This document shows positions 43,409 through 60,405 of a stretch of DNA of 64,000 bases, one piece after another; position 1 is the stretch's first letter; each line of letters starts with the position of its first letter. This stretch comes from Carnegiea gigantea (taxonomy: Eukaryota; Streptophyta; Magnoliopsida; Caryophyllales; Cactaceae). The position numbers and the translations under genes are program-made. The stretch lies in contig JAKOGI010000128.1 of NCBI GenBank assembly GCA_029747015.1, positions 217,001-281,000 of the forward strand, given 5' to 3'. Below the pieces are notes generated by a model. That model made no database searches. It had not been told where the DNA came from and worked only from the letters and a program-made list of their open reading frames with translations.

Positions 43409-43879
43409 CAGGTTTGCGAATCACTGTGAGCAGTAGGACGTTTGGGAGTTAGGGTGTGCAGATTCAGATGCAGAGATCACTGATGGTAAAAGTGCCACGG
43501 GTGAGGAGGACAAAGACTTCTCTGACATTGATTACAGTCCATCTCTAGATCATTAGGGTTGGCCCTGCTCTTTTCTTGTTTTAGGCTTTGATTTTGCTAG
43601 TATGTGTTGCACAACTGGCGTATTGTGATATTCTTTTTGCGCATTGTATGTATATATGATGTATATAGGCAGGCTAACCTAACCAAGTGCAGTGATGTAG
43701 TCCACCTTTTCTTCTTGGGTTTGCGGCAGATTTGACTAGGTAGATAACTCAAGTTAGTAGGGTAACCTTATATATGTATATGCAATGAAAGTAATGTTCA
43801 AGTTGAGTTGTGATTTGATTTTCAATTATTACTGCCTTATCATAATGTCATGCAAATTAAGACAATAAACTTCGTTCAT

Positions 43880-44925
43880 GTGATTTAATATATTAGAGTC
43901 GGTAAACAACAGTTTGAATAGCAATGAAGGTGAGACTCACCCAACTCTAGGTTTAGGCAACCAAGCGAGCAAGAACCCCTAGCAAAACTCTAGTGGGGGT
44001 CCAACAGTAGCTCTGGAAGTCTCTAGTAATGCGGAAGGTCTGGATTACTGGAAAAATTTGGTAGTAGAGTTGATGAAAAGAATCCCCCCTGTACGTCCAG
44101 AAAACCCCCCTAAATCTAACAAGCTAGCTGATAAGGTAGATCAATGCAACCCTAAGATTTGTGATGGGAAATTTGATCCTATAGAATTGCAACACTAGAT
44201 TAGGGGAATGGAGAAGACATTTACAGTAGTTAAAGTACATGAGGAGAAAAAGGTTAACATATGGACTCTTATTTTTGCTGGTAAAGTATATATTTGGTAG
44301 AGTATTATAAAGGATAAGTTACAAGGACTTGATCTTACTTAGGCTATGTTTGTCGAAGAGCTTAAGGCTAAGTTTTATCCAATCATAGTTGAGTGTCAAA
44401 AGGGAAGGAATTTATGGAGTTAAAGATGAGTGTAACATGATAAATGTTGTAATATGCCAACAACTTCATTGAGTTGTCGAGATTCACCCCAGACTTTATA
44501 GCTACTGAAAGAAAGAAAATGAGAAGGTTTAAAGAAGTTTTAACTTCTTATATTTGGAATCATTTGACTGGTTAACCAATTCAAACCTATCAAGAGTTGT
44601 ACGAACGAGCTGCTGAGGTGTACCAAGTAAAAGGTGAGTGAAGGGCTTTGAATCTATGAAATCAGAAGAGGAAGTGGAACAATCATGGAACATCAAGCAA
44701 GAGCATAGCTTAAAAGAAGCCAAATGCTGGCCGTACTAAGGGTCGTCTAACGACTTCAATAGGATTGTGCAAAGTGGGCTGAACGAACCATACTACAACC
44801 GGGTACCGTGTAGGTACTAACAAATTCATGTGGTGTGGAAGCCCTGATCATTCAACTTTTCCTAGAAGGTACAAGGCTGTAGAAAAGGGAGTTGCAAGAC
44901 CCGTGCCACCACCACGCTAGGGAAC
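43880..44925 (+). pseudogene. gag: Tekay gag, unit 1
   Basis: The expected ATG (present in units 2 and 3) is ATA here. A TAG occurs at 43980-43982, the same place as in the other two units. Recognisable capsid text: IRGMEKTFTVVKVHEEKKVN, KDKLQGLDLT, FVEELKAKFYP, NNFIELSRF-type segments and YQELYERAAEV. The zinc knuckle near 44770 is damaged, with Cys changed to Gly and others lost. Many stops and frameshifts. Its role would have been particle assembly. Confidence 0.75.
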
Positions 44926-45039
44926 CCGGCCCTCTAAACCTGCAACGGCAGGACGAGCTTACATGATAAGCAAGAAGGAAGTTACAGTTTCTGGTATTGT
45001 TGTCACTAAAACTCTCTTTTTAAATTCAAAGCCATTGCA

Positions 45040-46640
45040 TTTTCTTTGATGTGGGTGCTACCATTCATTTATATCCACCCGAACTGCATTGCAATTGAAC
45101 TTGGGAAAAGATAAAGTGTGGGCCAACTACATGATTAGTTTACCAAATAGGCAGGTGGTACAATGGCCTATTCTTTATAAGCATGTTCCTATTGTGATTA
45201 ATAAGCATGAGGCCCCTTGGAATTCAATCCAGTTTGATATGTCAGAATTTGATATAATCTTAGAAATCAACTGGTTGACTGCTCATACAGTAAACATAGA
45301 TTGTAAGGACCTCAAAGTCACTCTAAAGGACCCAGAAGGTCGAGAAGTATGTTTCTATGGTGAAAGACTTGGGAAAGAATGTTCTAGAATTTTAATTATG
45401 GAGACAAGTCAGCCGTTAAGGCAAGGATGTATAGGATATTTATGTTATGCCAGCAAAATTAAAGAAGAGGAGATGAAATTAGAAGATATCCTTGTGGTTT
45501 TTTTGATGTCTATCCTAAGGAGATGTCTGGTCTACCTAAAAGCTCCATATAGGATGGTCTTAATAGAACTCAGAGTGTTGAAAATCTAGTTGGATGAGTT
45601 ACTACAAAAAGGGTTTATTAAGCCCAGTGTGTCACGCTAAGGAGCCCCAGTTCTATTTATGAAGAAACAGAATGGAACTTTAAGATTGTGTATAGATTAC
45701 AAGGAGTTAAACAAAATTAACATTAAAAATGAGATTCCTTTGCCCCAAGTAGATGATCTTTTTTATCAATTGCGAGCAGTTGGGGTATTTTCAAAGATTG
45801 ACTTGAGGTCTGGTTACCACCAACTTAGAATCAACTTAGAAGATATACCCAAATTGCATTCGGAACTAGATATGACTATTAAGAGTTTACGGTGGCACCT
45901 TTTAGACTTACCAATGCTCCTACCGCATTCATGGATCTTATGAATAGAGTTTTCGAACCTTACTTAGACAAATTGGTAATGGTATTCATAGATGACATCC
46001 TAATATACTCTAGGTACAAAGGGGAGCATGCTCATCATTTTAAGAGTGTGTTACAAACCTTGAAGGAACACCGGTTACATGCTAAGCTAAAGAAGTGTGA
46101 GTTTTTGGCTGACTGAATTGACATTTTTGGGGCATGTAGTTTCCAAGGAAGGAATCAAAGTTAACCCTTAGAAGATAAAAGCTATTATTAAATGGCCAGG
46201 CTAACCAATGTGACCAAAGTATGGAGTTTTCTGGGTTAAGTAGGATATTACAGGAGATTTGTGAAAAAATTTTCAAAAATAGCATCCCAACTGACCAACT
46301 TGCTGAAGAAAACAACTAAATTCGACTGGGCAGACAAGTGTGAAGAAGCATTTCAAGAACTAAAGAGACGTTACCTCAGAACCTATCCTTACCTCACCCG
46401 TAGAAGGGAAGGAATATACTATCTACAATTACGCTTCTTAGAATAGGTTAGGTTGTGTGCTGATGTAAGACGACAAGGTAATAGCATGTGCCTTTCGGCA
46501 ACTCAAACCAATTGAAAAGAACTACCCGACTCACAATATGGAGTTAGCTGTGGTAGTTTTTGCTTTAAAAATCTAGTGACACTACCTATATGGGGAGTCG
46601 TGCAATATCTCTATCAGAGCTTAAAGTATATCCTTACTGA
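45040..46640 (+). pseudogene. pol: Tekay protease, RT and RNase H, unit 1
   Basis: The protease start FDVGAT lies at 45046 with its catalytic Asp; EFDIILEINWLTAH and VNIDCKDLKVTLKDPEGRE follow in the open frame 45089-45589. About 66 bp present in unit 2 are missing near 45535, which removes the protease-RT junction. [19 protein letters not shown] (45659), [31 protein letters not shown], active site FIDDILIYS (FIDD at 45985-45996), then KKCEFLA. RNase H follows with [16 protein letters not shown] before a stop near 46575. Confidence 0.85.
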
Positions 46641-46775
46641 AAAAGAAATCAACTGAAGGCAACGATAATGGTTGTAATTGCTTAATGATTATGATCTACA
46701 AATTCAATACCACCCGGGAAGGCAAGTGTAGTAGTAGATGCGCCAAGTAGAAAGACTCAACATGATTCAAATACA

Positions 46776-48260
46776 ATGATAAGTATCCAATGCAACATTC
46801 TAAGAGACCTTGAAAGCATGGATATCGAACTTGTGTTACCAAGGTACATACATGGGTTGTTATCAGCATTAGAGGTGCACCATTCCATAATAGAAGAGAT
46901 TCGGGTGAGTCAAAAGGATGATGCGAGGTTAGAGAAGTTTAGACACATTGTCACCCAAGGAACGTCACCTAGCTTTATAGTATATGAGCATGGAAACTTG
47001 ATGTTTTAAAATAGGCTACGTGTACCCAATAAGGGGGAATTACAGAGGAAGATTTTAGAAGAAGTCCACAAGACTTGCTACTCAGTGCACCCAGGAGGAA
47101 CAAAAATTTAAATAAATTTGAGGAAATTCTTTTGGTGGATAATATGAAGAAAAAGATTGCACAGTATGTAGATAAACATCTAACATGTCAACGAGTGAAG
47201 GCTAAACATCAACATCTAGTAGGAGACTTGAGGCCCTTAGAGGTTCCTACCTAGAAGTGGTATTTAATTTCAATGGATTTAGTTATGGGATTGCCCCTTT
47301 CTGCTTCGCAAAAGAATGCGATTTGGGCCATCGCGAATAGACTCACCAAATCTGCCCACTTTGTACCAATCCATCACACTTAGAGTGTAAAAAGACTGGC
47401 ATAGTTGTACGTCAAAGAAATAATTTGATTGCATGGCATTCCAAAGGACATAGTATCTGACAGAGGCCAAAGGTTTCAAGCTCGGTTTTGGCAAGCCCTG
47501 CAGAATTTTTTTGGAACCAAGTAAATTTTAGTATTTCATAGCACTCTAAAACCAATGGGAAAACTGAGAGAATGAATCAAATCCCTGAAGATATGCTGAG
47601 ACCATATGTGCTAGACTTTTAGGGAAAGTGGGAAGATTATCCGCCCTCAGTAGAATTTTCTTACAATAATAACTATCAATCCACCATTAAAATGGCCCCT
47701 TTTAAAGCACTGTACTGGAGGAAGTATTAACCATAGGGCCTGAGTTGATTCAAGAGACCACTGAAACTATAGGGAAAATTTAAGAACATATCAAAGCGGC
47801 CCAAAACCGACAGAGAAGCTATGCAGATGAAAGGAGGAGACCATTAGAGTTCCAAGTGAGAGATAAAGTGTTCTTGAAGGTATCTCCAGTAAAAGGAGTG
47901 AGAAGGTTCAATATCAGTGGTAAATTGAGCCCTAAATATATTGGCCCTTATAAAATTATTGAGAAGTTGCAACTTGTGGCAAATAGGTTGGATTTACTAG
48001 CCAAACTTGAGCATGTGCATAATGTTTTTTATATTTCACAACTCCGAAAGTATGTATCTGATCCAAATCATGTCATCATAGCAGAACCAGCAGAGGTCGC
48101 TAAAAATCTAGTGCACGGAGAACTGCACAAATAATAAGCTATAGAGTTAAATAGCTCCGAACAAAAGCATTCCTCTAGTAAAGGTTCTGTGGGCCAATCA
48201 TACTTCACCTGAAGCTAGACATGAGAAGAAAGTACCCATACCTGTTTGAGGTAAGCCCAA
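46776..48260 (+). pseudogene. pol: Tekay integrase and chromodomain remnant, unit 1
   Basis: HHCC region at 47080-47190: SVHPGGTK holds the His end. In the C-x2-C pair the first Cys is His (DKHLTCQR). Core: MDLVMGLPLSASQKNAIWAI, then [19 protein letters not shown]; the catalytic Glu region is frameshifted. The C-terminal open frame 47856-48134 is intact and reads RDKVFLKVSPVKGVRRFN, KLSPKYIGPYKIIEK, HVHNVFYISQLRKYV. The chromodomain (48168 on) starts SIPLVKVLWANHTSPEA but a small deletion removes its WEIEED segment. A TAG in the phrase CCTAGAAGTGG (47250) is shared with unit 2. Confidence 0.85.
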
Positions 48261-48296
48261 GGTTTCTTTCGAATTTGCAAGTTTCGAGGACAAAAC

Positions 48297-48317
48297 TTAT
48301 TTTAAGGGGGAAAGACT
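48297..48317 (+). other. Polypurine tract before Tekay LTR2
   Basis: TTATTTTAAGGGGGAAAGAC leads directly into TGTAACGACCC. Confidence 0.75.
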
Positions 48318-51300
48318 GTAACGACCCAAACTCAAAATCTGGCTAATTAGCCTGAATTATCTTAATTAGAAATTAATTAAGTTGGGTGCCGCATTTTAAT
48401 TTAGTATTTTATATATGTGTATTTCTAATTATGTAATTACGGGTTGAAATGGCCTCAAAATGAATTTCATTACACTCCAAACATTCCACTCAAATAATAA
48501 TAAATATTTGAACGATAGCAAAGCAAAAAAAAAATTAGCCTAATTATTACATGGGTAAGATTGGGATATACACATATGGATAGAGATAACAACGAAGCAA
48601 CAATAATAATAAGGCATGATATGTATATAAAGTGCAATGAGTGATAATTGAAATATCAAACTCTTCTTTTCTAAATTCTACCCTTAATGTTGTAAGATAC
48701 GTAACACATGAATCCAGCTAAGAATTCTAGCCCAAAAATATGTATGTGTATTAGGAGTTAATAATAGTAACAAAACTAAGTTAAAAATTCAAAATCAAAA
48801 TCAGGAAAAAAATTCTAGATAACTTTAGAATTACTAATCTACAAAAGAGGAAAAAAGGAGGGGGAAAACAAAATAGGAAAAAAAAACAAAAATTTAAGAT
48901 ACCTCACTTAAATTAATCTACCCCTAACAGCCCCCAATTTCGCGAAAGCCCTAGGCCCCCCCCCCGAGCACAGCAAACCCCCATCCTCTGTTTGCCCTGC
49001 TGCCCCACTGCCACTGCCCAGCCGTCTAAACGCCGGCAACTCGCCGCTGTGGCTGCCGCCTTCCCCTCTTCACCTTCTTTGAGTGTTCAAGTGAGTGGAA
49101 AAATGCTTAAGCACTAGTCTCTCTTAATTTGGGTTTAATTGTTGTATGGCTAAAATTTTTTATAGTAGTGAAGTAATTAGCTTTGATGAATGTTAATATG
49201 TAATTTCCTTGGATTGTTCTTGATGTTTGGATTAAATTGGAGGGTTTGAGGTTGAGGGTGAGCATGGTGGTAAGGGTTTGTAATGCGAAAGTAAATTTAA
49301 GCTTGGTTATATCGATTCAAGGCTGTTCAAATAGATTCTAATGAATATTTGAATGAAATTAATGGGATATATAAGTATTAGAGGTGTGTTGTTATCATGG
49401 CCATGGGGATTTAGGGCTTAGATGCTTGGAAGAAGATTAAGTTTATTTATGTTGCTTTGCTAATGTTTAAATGAATTGTTTTGATAATGAAGTGAAAATA
49501 TATATATGTACGAGGTGGTTGTGTGAATGTATGCCATGAGCTTGGTTGTCAAGTGAAGATGGTGGAGGAGATGAAGAAAAGGAAATGGAATAACCTTGAA
49601 TGTTTTGGAAATTTTGAGCTAAATATGAAGCTTAATTAAGTGACAAAATTAGGATGATGAGGGACTTTTTATTTAGCTAGTGGTATTAATAATATTGACA
49701 CAATATAAATTAGTGGCCCAATTTAAGAGTAATGAAATTTTGATTAGAAAGATTTAGTTTAAAGGAATGGCTAGGACGATAGTATAACATGAGGGGATGA
49801 AAGAAAAGGAAGGAATAAATAGTTCGGGAGCTTGAAATCTATTAGCCTAATATGCCTATGTGGTTTGTTCCAACTAATGAATATCTACATGACTGAAGCT
49901 AGCAGGAAATAGACAAGCGAATACCTCTCTATGTGAACCCAAAACTAGGCCGATGATGTCACCAACTCAAGCCACAATTGGCCTATCCAAAGTGTGTTTG
50001 CGGTTAATAATGATATGATTTCAAAAAAGGTAATACTGACTAAAATAATAATACTAGCCACAATAAGAAAATAACCATAATTCTAATAATAACACTATTA
50101 ATGATATTGTTATACCCACAAGTGTGACAAAAGTTTTAATATTAGTGAACTTTTAATAATAACCACCCTACTCCTAATAATAGTAGTTGTAATAGTAATA
50201 GTAGTAGTAACAATAATAACAGTGGTGATAATAATATATAATGGCGTTAATACTAGCAAGTGCTACTAACTAACAACATTAACCAGCTTATAATAATAAT
50301 TCGAATGGTAGTGGTGATAACAACGTCATTAATAAACACAAGACAAGTCACACCATTACACTATTATAACACCCATTAAACGGACGGTGGCAATATGGAG
50401 GAGAGGAATGAAAACAAAAATAGAATAAAACCAAGTTAAGTAAACAACAATTCTCATACTGATAATTGAAAGAGTTGTCGAGGGAATTTAAATTATTCAT
50501 CAAATTAGGAAATTTAATAAAACTTCTCAATCTCGTACTAATTGTAAAAATTACATATATGAAGCAGAGGTGAAGCCACCTTTGTTGCTTCAAACTACCA
50601 GCAAACAATTTTCGCTAATAAGGAGAGAGGCTCTCAAAGACTAGGCACGTACATTGCCTGTGCTCTTCGAAAATTCACTTGTTTCTCAAACTATACCAGT
50701 CAATATAGTCTTCATATAACGAATCATTTAACATAATGTTTTATCACCTAAGCAAGTGGCCCTATAAATTATCAATCATCAGGGCTTATGACCCTCAATT
50801 TACTCGTGTGGCTGTAATTCAGTCTTCCTGATCAGCCAAGCAGGTGTATATCTATCTCAACATCACATCAGACGTCAATCGGAGTCCACTTCCAGATAAT
50901 CACCAGCAAATCCACTTTACTTGGACATTCTGTCTCCTATTTGGAAAACAAAATGTTTTGAAATGTAGGGGACTAACTAATTGAATGCAAAACTTATTTT
51001 ATAGTATAGGGATGTGCGTCCTGAGCTTCAGCTCACTATTTGAATGTTTTTATGTTTTCTGTTTTAGTTAAGGGATTAGTGAACAGCCCTCATCCTGATA
51101 GGTCAGAAGGTAGCAGGAAATATACGAGAGACGCAATTTCTTTTGCTAAAGATTCACCAACCAGGTGCTCACGGTGATTCATAGGCTAGCACACCTAGGA
51201 ACTTGTTAACTGTACATTCTTTTGGACTTTGGGATGGAATAAACTGAATAAGTTACCAGATGTATGTTCTGTTCCAAGGTTTAGTGAGATAGGTGACTGT

Positions 51301-51450
51301 GTGAGTAACACAGTGTTGCAGGTAGTTCCAAATAGCCTTGTTCCGTCATGGAATGGTGGTAATTCCTTCAGCCAAAAGACTTCTACGCAACCATAAACAA
51401 ATAAGTAATTAAGTTAGAATGATGAGGCATGAGGGATTGGGGGCATTACT
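48318..51450 (+). repeat. Tekay LTR2, 3133 bp
   Basis: Starts with the best-kept end, TGTAACGACCC, and ends GGCATTACT. Collinear with LTR1 and LTR3 throughout but clearly diverged. It serves as 3' LTR of unit 1 and 5' LTR of unit 2. Confidence 0.9.
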
Positions 51451-51454
51451 GTTG

Positions 51455-51466
51455 TGGTATCAGAGC
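51455..51466 (+). other. Tekay primer-binding site 2
   Basis: TGGTATCAGAGC, a perfect match to the tRNA-Met type site. Confidence 0.9.
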
Positions 51467-51982
51467 TAGGTTTGCAAATCACTATGAGATGTAGGACGTT
51501 TGAGAGTTAGGTTGTGAGGATTCAGACATATAGATAACTGATGGTAAAAGTGCCATGGGTTAGGAGGACGACGGCTGCTCCGACCTGACTACGATCTATC
51601 TCAGGATCGTTAGGGTTGGCCTTGCTCTTTTCTTGTTTTAGGCTTTGATTTTACTAGTATGTGTCGTACAACTAGCATATGGTGATATCCATTTTGTGCA
51701 TTGCGTGTATATATGATGTATATTGGCAGGCTAACCTAACCAGGTGCAGTGATGTAGTCCACCTTTTCTTCTTGGGTTTGGGGCAGATTTGACTAGGCAG
51801 ATGACTCAGGTTAGTAGAGTGACCTCATATATCTTTTTTTTTTTTTTGAAGAAGAAGACCTTATATATGTATATGCAAGGAAAGTAATGTTCAAGTTGAG
51901 TTGTGCTTTTATTTTTAATTATTGCTACTTTATCATAACGTCATACAAATTTAGACATTAACCTTTATTCATGTGATTTAAT

Positions 51983-53023
51983 ATGTCAGAGTCGGTAAAC
52001 AGTAGTTTGAATAGTAATGAAGGTGAGACTCACCCGACTTTGGGTTTAGGCAACCAAGTGAACGAGAACCCCTAGCAAAACTCTAGTGGGGATCCAAGGG
52101 TAGCTCTGGAAGTTTCTAGTAATGTGGAACGTCTTAATTACTGGAAAAATTTGATAGTAGAGTTGATGAAAAGAATCCCCCCTGTATGTCCAGAAAACCC
52201 CTAAATCTAATAAGCTGGCTGATAAGGTAGCTCGATGCAACCCTAACGTTTGTGATAGGAAATTTAATCCCATAAAACTGGAAGACTGGATTAGGGGAAT
52301 GGTGAAGACATTTGTACTAGTTGACGTACTTGAGGAGAAAAAGGTGAACATAGGAACTTTTTATTTTGCTGGTGAAGTAGATATTTGGTAGAGCACTGTA
52401 AAGGATAACTTACAAGGACTTGACCTTACTTGGGCTAAGTTTCTCAAAGAGTTTAGGGCTAAGTTTTATCCAATCACAGTTCAGTGTCAAAGGGGGAAGG
52501 AATTTATATAGTTAAAGATGATTGAGTGCAATATGACACTGATCCAATATGCCAACAAATTCATTGAGTTGTCGAGATTCACCTCAGACTTTGTAGCTAC
52601 TAAAAGGATGAAAATGGGACGGTTTGAAAAAGGTTTAGCTTTTTATATTCAGAATCATTTGGCTGGTTAATCAATTCAAACGTATCAAGAGTTGTATGAA
52701 CGAGCTGCTGAGGTGGAACGAGTAAAGGGTAAGTTAGGGCTTTGAATCCAGGAAATCAGAAGAGAAAGTGGAACGATCATGGGACATTAAGTAAGAGCGT
52801 AGCTCAAAAGAAGCCTAATATTGGCCCTGCTAATGGTCGTCCAATGACTTTAATAGGACCTTGTGTAAAGTGTTGCCGAATGAACCATAGTACAGCCGAG
52901 TGCCACGTAGGTACTAGCAAATGCATGTGGTGCAGAAGCCCCGATAATTCGAGCGCCACTTTTCCTAGAAGGCACAAGGCCATAGCAAAGGGAGTTGTGA
53001 GACTCATGCCACCACCACGCTAG
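51983..53023 (+). pseudogene. gag: Tekay gag, unit 2
   Basis: ATG at 51983 gives MSESVNSSLNSNEGETHP; codon 31 is a TAG (52073-52075). Capsid text follows in several frames: IRGMVKTFVLVDVLEEKKVN, FLKEFRAKFYPITVQ, YANKFIELSRFTSDFVAT, YQELYERAAEVERVKG. The last frame (52742-53023) is open and has NPGNQKRKWNDHG, then a complete CCHC knuckle, CVKCCRMNHSTAEC (52861-52902). This is the best-preserved gag end of the three. Confidence 0.8.
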
Positions 53024-53099
53024 GGAACCCCGCCCTCTAAACCTGCAATGATGGGACGAGCTTGCATGATGAGTAAGAAGGAAGTTACAGTTTCTAGTA

Positions 53100-54800
53100 C
53101 GATTGTCACTAGAACTCTCTTTTTAAATTTGAAGCCATTATGTATTTTCTCTGATTAGGGTGCTACCATTCATTTATATCCACCCAAACTACATTACAAT
53201 TGAACTTGGGAAAAGATAAAGTGTGGGCCAACTATTGGATTAGTTTACCAAACGGGCAAGTGGTCGAGTGTCATATTCTTTATAAGCATGTTCCTATTAT
53301 GATTAATAAAAATGAGTTCCCTGGGAATTTAATCTAGCTTGATATGTCAAAATTCGATATAATCTTGAAAATCAACTGGTTGACTGCTCATAGGATAAAC
53401 ATAGATTATGAGGACCTCAAAGTCACTCTAAAGGACCCAGAGGGTCGAGAAGTATGTTTCTATGGTGAAAGACTTGGGAAAGAATATTCTATAATTTCAA
53501 TTATAGAGACAAGTTAAAGAGAAGGAGATGAAATTAGAAGATATCGTTGTGGTTTGTGAATTTCCTGATGTCTGTCCTAATGAGATGTCTGGTCTACCTC
53601 CTCAAAGAGAGATTGATTTTGAGATTAACCTGATTTCTAGTGCACAACCTATTTCCAAAAAGCTTCGTATAGGATGGTCTTAATAGAACCTAGAGAGTTG
53701 AAAACCCAACTGGATGAGTTACTGCAAAAAGGGCCTGTTAAGCCCAGCATGTCACCCTAAAGAGCCCCGGTTCTATTTATGAAGAAACAGGATGGAACTT
53801 TAAGATTGTGTATAGATTACAAGGAGTTAAACAACATTAACATTAAGAACAAGATTCCTTTGCCCCAAATAGACAATCTTTTTGATTAATTACAAGGAGT
53901 TGGGTGTTTACAAAGATTGACTTGAGGTTTGGTTACCACCAACTTAGAATTAAGTTAGAAGATATCCCTAAATTGCCTTCGGAACTAGATATGACCATTA
54001 CGAGTTTACAGTGATACCTTTTAGACTTACCGATACTCCTACCACATTCATGGATCTTATGAATAGAATTTATGAATAGAGTTTGCAGACTTTATTAGGA
54101 CAAATTGGTAATGGTATTCATAGATGACATCCTAATATACCCCAAGGACAAAGGGGAGCATGCTAATCATTTGAAGACTGTGTTACAAACCTTAAGGGAA
54201 CACCAATTACATATTAAATTGAAGAAGTGTGATTTTAGCTGACTGAATTAACATTTTGGGGCATGTAGTTTCCAAGGAAGGAATCAAAGTTGATCCTCAG
54301 AAGATAAAAGCTATTATTGAATGGCCTGGCCAACAAATGTGACTGAAGTTAGGAGTTTTTTGGGTTTTGTAGGATACTACAGGAGATATGTGAAAAGTTT
54401 TTCAAAAATAGCATCCCAATTGACCAACATGCTAAAGAAAACAACTAAATTCGAGTGGCCAGACAAGTGTGAAGAAGCATTTCAAGAACTAAAGAGACGC
54501 TTGACCTCAGTACTTATCCTTACCTTTACCGTAGAAAGGAAGGAACATACTATCTATAATGACGCTTCTAAGAATGGGCTAGGTTACGTACTGATATAAG
54601 ACGACAAGGTAATAACCTGTGCCTCTCGACAACTCAAACCTCATGAAAAGAACTACGTAACTCACGATCTGGAGTTAGCTGTGGTAGTTTTCGCCTTAAA
54701 AATCTGGTGACACTACCTGTATGGAGTGTCGTGCAATATCTACACCGACCATCACAGCCTAAAGTATATCTTTATTGGAAAAGAAATCAACTTAAGGTAG
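53100..54800 (+). pseudogene. pol: Tekay protease, RT and RNase H, unit 2
   Basis: Protease is damaged at its active site (GATTAGGGTGCT, Asp followed by a stop). The protease-RT junction missing from unit 1 is present here (53590-53660), while this unit lacks about 50 bp near 53515 that unit 1 retains. [19 protein letters not shown], active site FIDDILIYP with FIDD at 54117-54128, then a 279-bp open frame (54321-54599) with EVRSFLGFVGYYRRYVKSF. RNase [43 protein letters not shown]. Confidence 0.85.
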
Positions 54801-54914
54801 CAATAATGGTTAGAATTTCTTAAGGATTATGATCTATAAATTCAATACCACCCGGGGAAGGCAAATGTTGTAGCAGATGCGCCAAGTAGGAAGACTCAAA
54901 ATGATTCAAACACA

Positions 54915-56437
54915 ATGATAACTACCCAACCTAACATTCTAACAAACCTTGAAAGCATGGATATCGAACTTGCGTTACTAGGGTACATAGATGGATTGTT
55001 ATCAGCATTAGAGGTGCAATCTTTCGTGGTAGAGGAGATTTGGGCGAGTCAAAAGGATGATGCCAGGTCAGAGAAGTTTAGACACAATGCCACCCAAGGA
55101 AAATCACCTGGCTTTATAATACATGAGGATGGAAACTTGAGGTTTCAAAATAGACTGTGCGCCCAACAAGGGGGAATTAAACAGGAAGATTTTAGAAGAA
55201 GCCCATAAGACTCACTACTCAGTGCACCCAGGAGGAAAAAAAATGTAAAGAGATTTGAGGCAATTCTTTTGGTGGGATAATATGAAGAAAAAGATTGCAC
55301 AGTGTGTAAATAAACGTCTAACGTGTCAACGTATGAAGGCTGAACATCAGCATCCAGTAGGAGAACCGAGGCCCTTAGAGGCTTCCACCTAGAAGTGGTA
55401 TTCAATTTCAATGGATTTAGTTATGGGATTGCCCCTTTCTACTACCAAAAAGAACGCTATTTGGGCCATCGCAGAGAGACTCACCAAATCTTCCCACTTT
55501 ATACCAATCCATCACACTTTGGAGTGTAGAGAGACTGGCATAGTTGTGCATCAAAGAAATAATTCGATTACATGGCATTCCAAAGGACATAGTATCTGAT
55601 AGAGGCCAAAGGTTTCAACCTCAATTTTGGAAAGCCCTGCAGAATTCCTTTGGAACCAAGTTAAATTTTAGTAGTTCATATCACTCTGAAACCGATGGAT
55701 AAACTGAGAGAATGAATCAAATCCTTAAAGATATACTGAGACCCTATGTGCTAGACTTTCAGGGAAAGTGGGATTGCCCTGATTAGAATTTTCTTACAAG
55801 AATAACTATCAATCCACCATTAAAATGGCCCCTTTTAAAGCACTGTACAGGAGGAAGGGCATAACACCACTGTGCTGGAATGAGCTCGATGAAGTATTAA
55901 CCATAGGGCCTGAGTTGAGTCAGGAGACCATTGAAACTATAGGGAAAATTTGAGAACATATCAAAGCGGCCCAAAGCTGCCAGAAAAGCTACGCGGATAA
56001 AAGGAGGAGACCACTAGAGTTCTAAGTGAGAGATAAAGTGTTCTTGAAGGTATCTCCAGTGAAAGGAGTGAGAAGGTTCAATATCAAGGGTAAATTAAGC
56101 CCTAAATATATTGGCCCTTATAAAAGCATTGAGAAGTTACACCTTGTGGAAAATAGGTTGGATTTACTAGCCGAACTTGAGCACATGCATAATATTTTTT
56201 ACATTTCACAACTCTGAAAGTATGTATCTGATCCAAATCATGTCATCATAGTAGAACCTGTAGAGGTCACTAAAAATCGAGTGCGCGAAGAACTACACAA
56301 ATAATAGGCTATAGAGTTAAATAGCTCCGAACAAAAGCATTCCTCTAGTAAAGGTTTTGTGGGTCAATCATACTTCATCTGAAGCTACATGGGAGATAGA
56401 GGAAGACATGAGAAGGAAATACCCATACCTGTTTTAG
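54915..56437 (+). pseudogene. pol: Tekay integrase and chromodomain, unit 2
   Basis: HHCC region at 55195-55340: HYSVHPGGKK keeps the His pair, and the first Cys of C-x2-C is Arg (NKRLTCQR). Core: [38 protein letters not shown], then SYHSETDG and TERMNQIL with the catalytic Glu. The C-terminal frame 56026-56217 has RDKVFLKVSPVKGVRRFN and KLSPKYIGPYKSIEK. The chromodomain is complete at 56327-56437 and reads SIPLVKVLWVNHTSSEATWE, then IEEDMRRKYPYLF and a stop. In chromoviruses this domain guides integration to heterochromatin. Confidence 0.85.
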
Positions 56438-56490
56438 GTAAACCCAAGGTTACTTTTGAATTTGCAAGTTTCAAGGACGAAACTTATTTT

Positions 56491-56513
56491 AAGAAGGGAA
56501 GGCTATAATGACC
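56491..56513 (+). other. Polypurine tract before Tekay LTR3
   Basis: AAGAAGGGAAGG just before the decayed LTR start TATAATGACCC. Confidence 0.65.
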
Positions 56514-59926
<3,413 letters not shown>

Positions 59927-59930
59927 GTTG

Positions 59931-59942
59931 TAGTATTAGAGC
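59931..59942 (+). other. Tekay primer-binding site 3
   Basis: TAGTATTAGAGC, two changes from TGGTATCAGAGC. Confidence 0.7.
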
Positions 59943-60405
59943 CAGGTTTGCGAATCACTGTGAGCAACAGGACGTTCAAGGAGGATTCATACATAGAGAT
60001 GACTGATGGTAAAAGTGCCACGGGTGAGGAGGACGGCCATTTCTCCGATCCTAATTATGATCCATCTCAGGATCGCCAGGGTTGGCCATGCTCTTTTCTT
60101 GTTTGAAGCTTCGATTTTGCTAGAATGTGTTGTACAACTAGCATATGGTGATATTCTTTTTCCGCAGTAAATATGATGTATATGGACAGGCTAACCTAAC
60201 CAGGTGCAGTGATGTAGTTCTCCTTTTCTTCCTGGGTTTGGGGTGGACTTGACTAGGCAGATGACTCAAGTTGGTAGGGTGACCTTATATATGTATATGC
60301 AATCAAAGTAATGTTCCAGTTGAGTTGTGCTTTGATTTTAATGATTACTGCTTTATCATAATGTCATGCAAATTTAGAAAATAAACTTTGTTCATGTGAT
60401 TCAAT

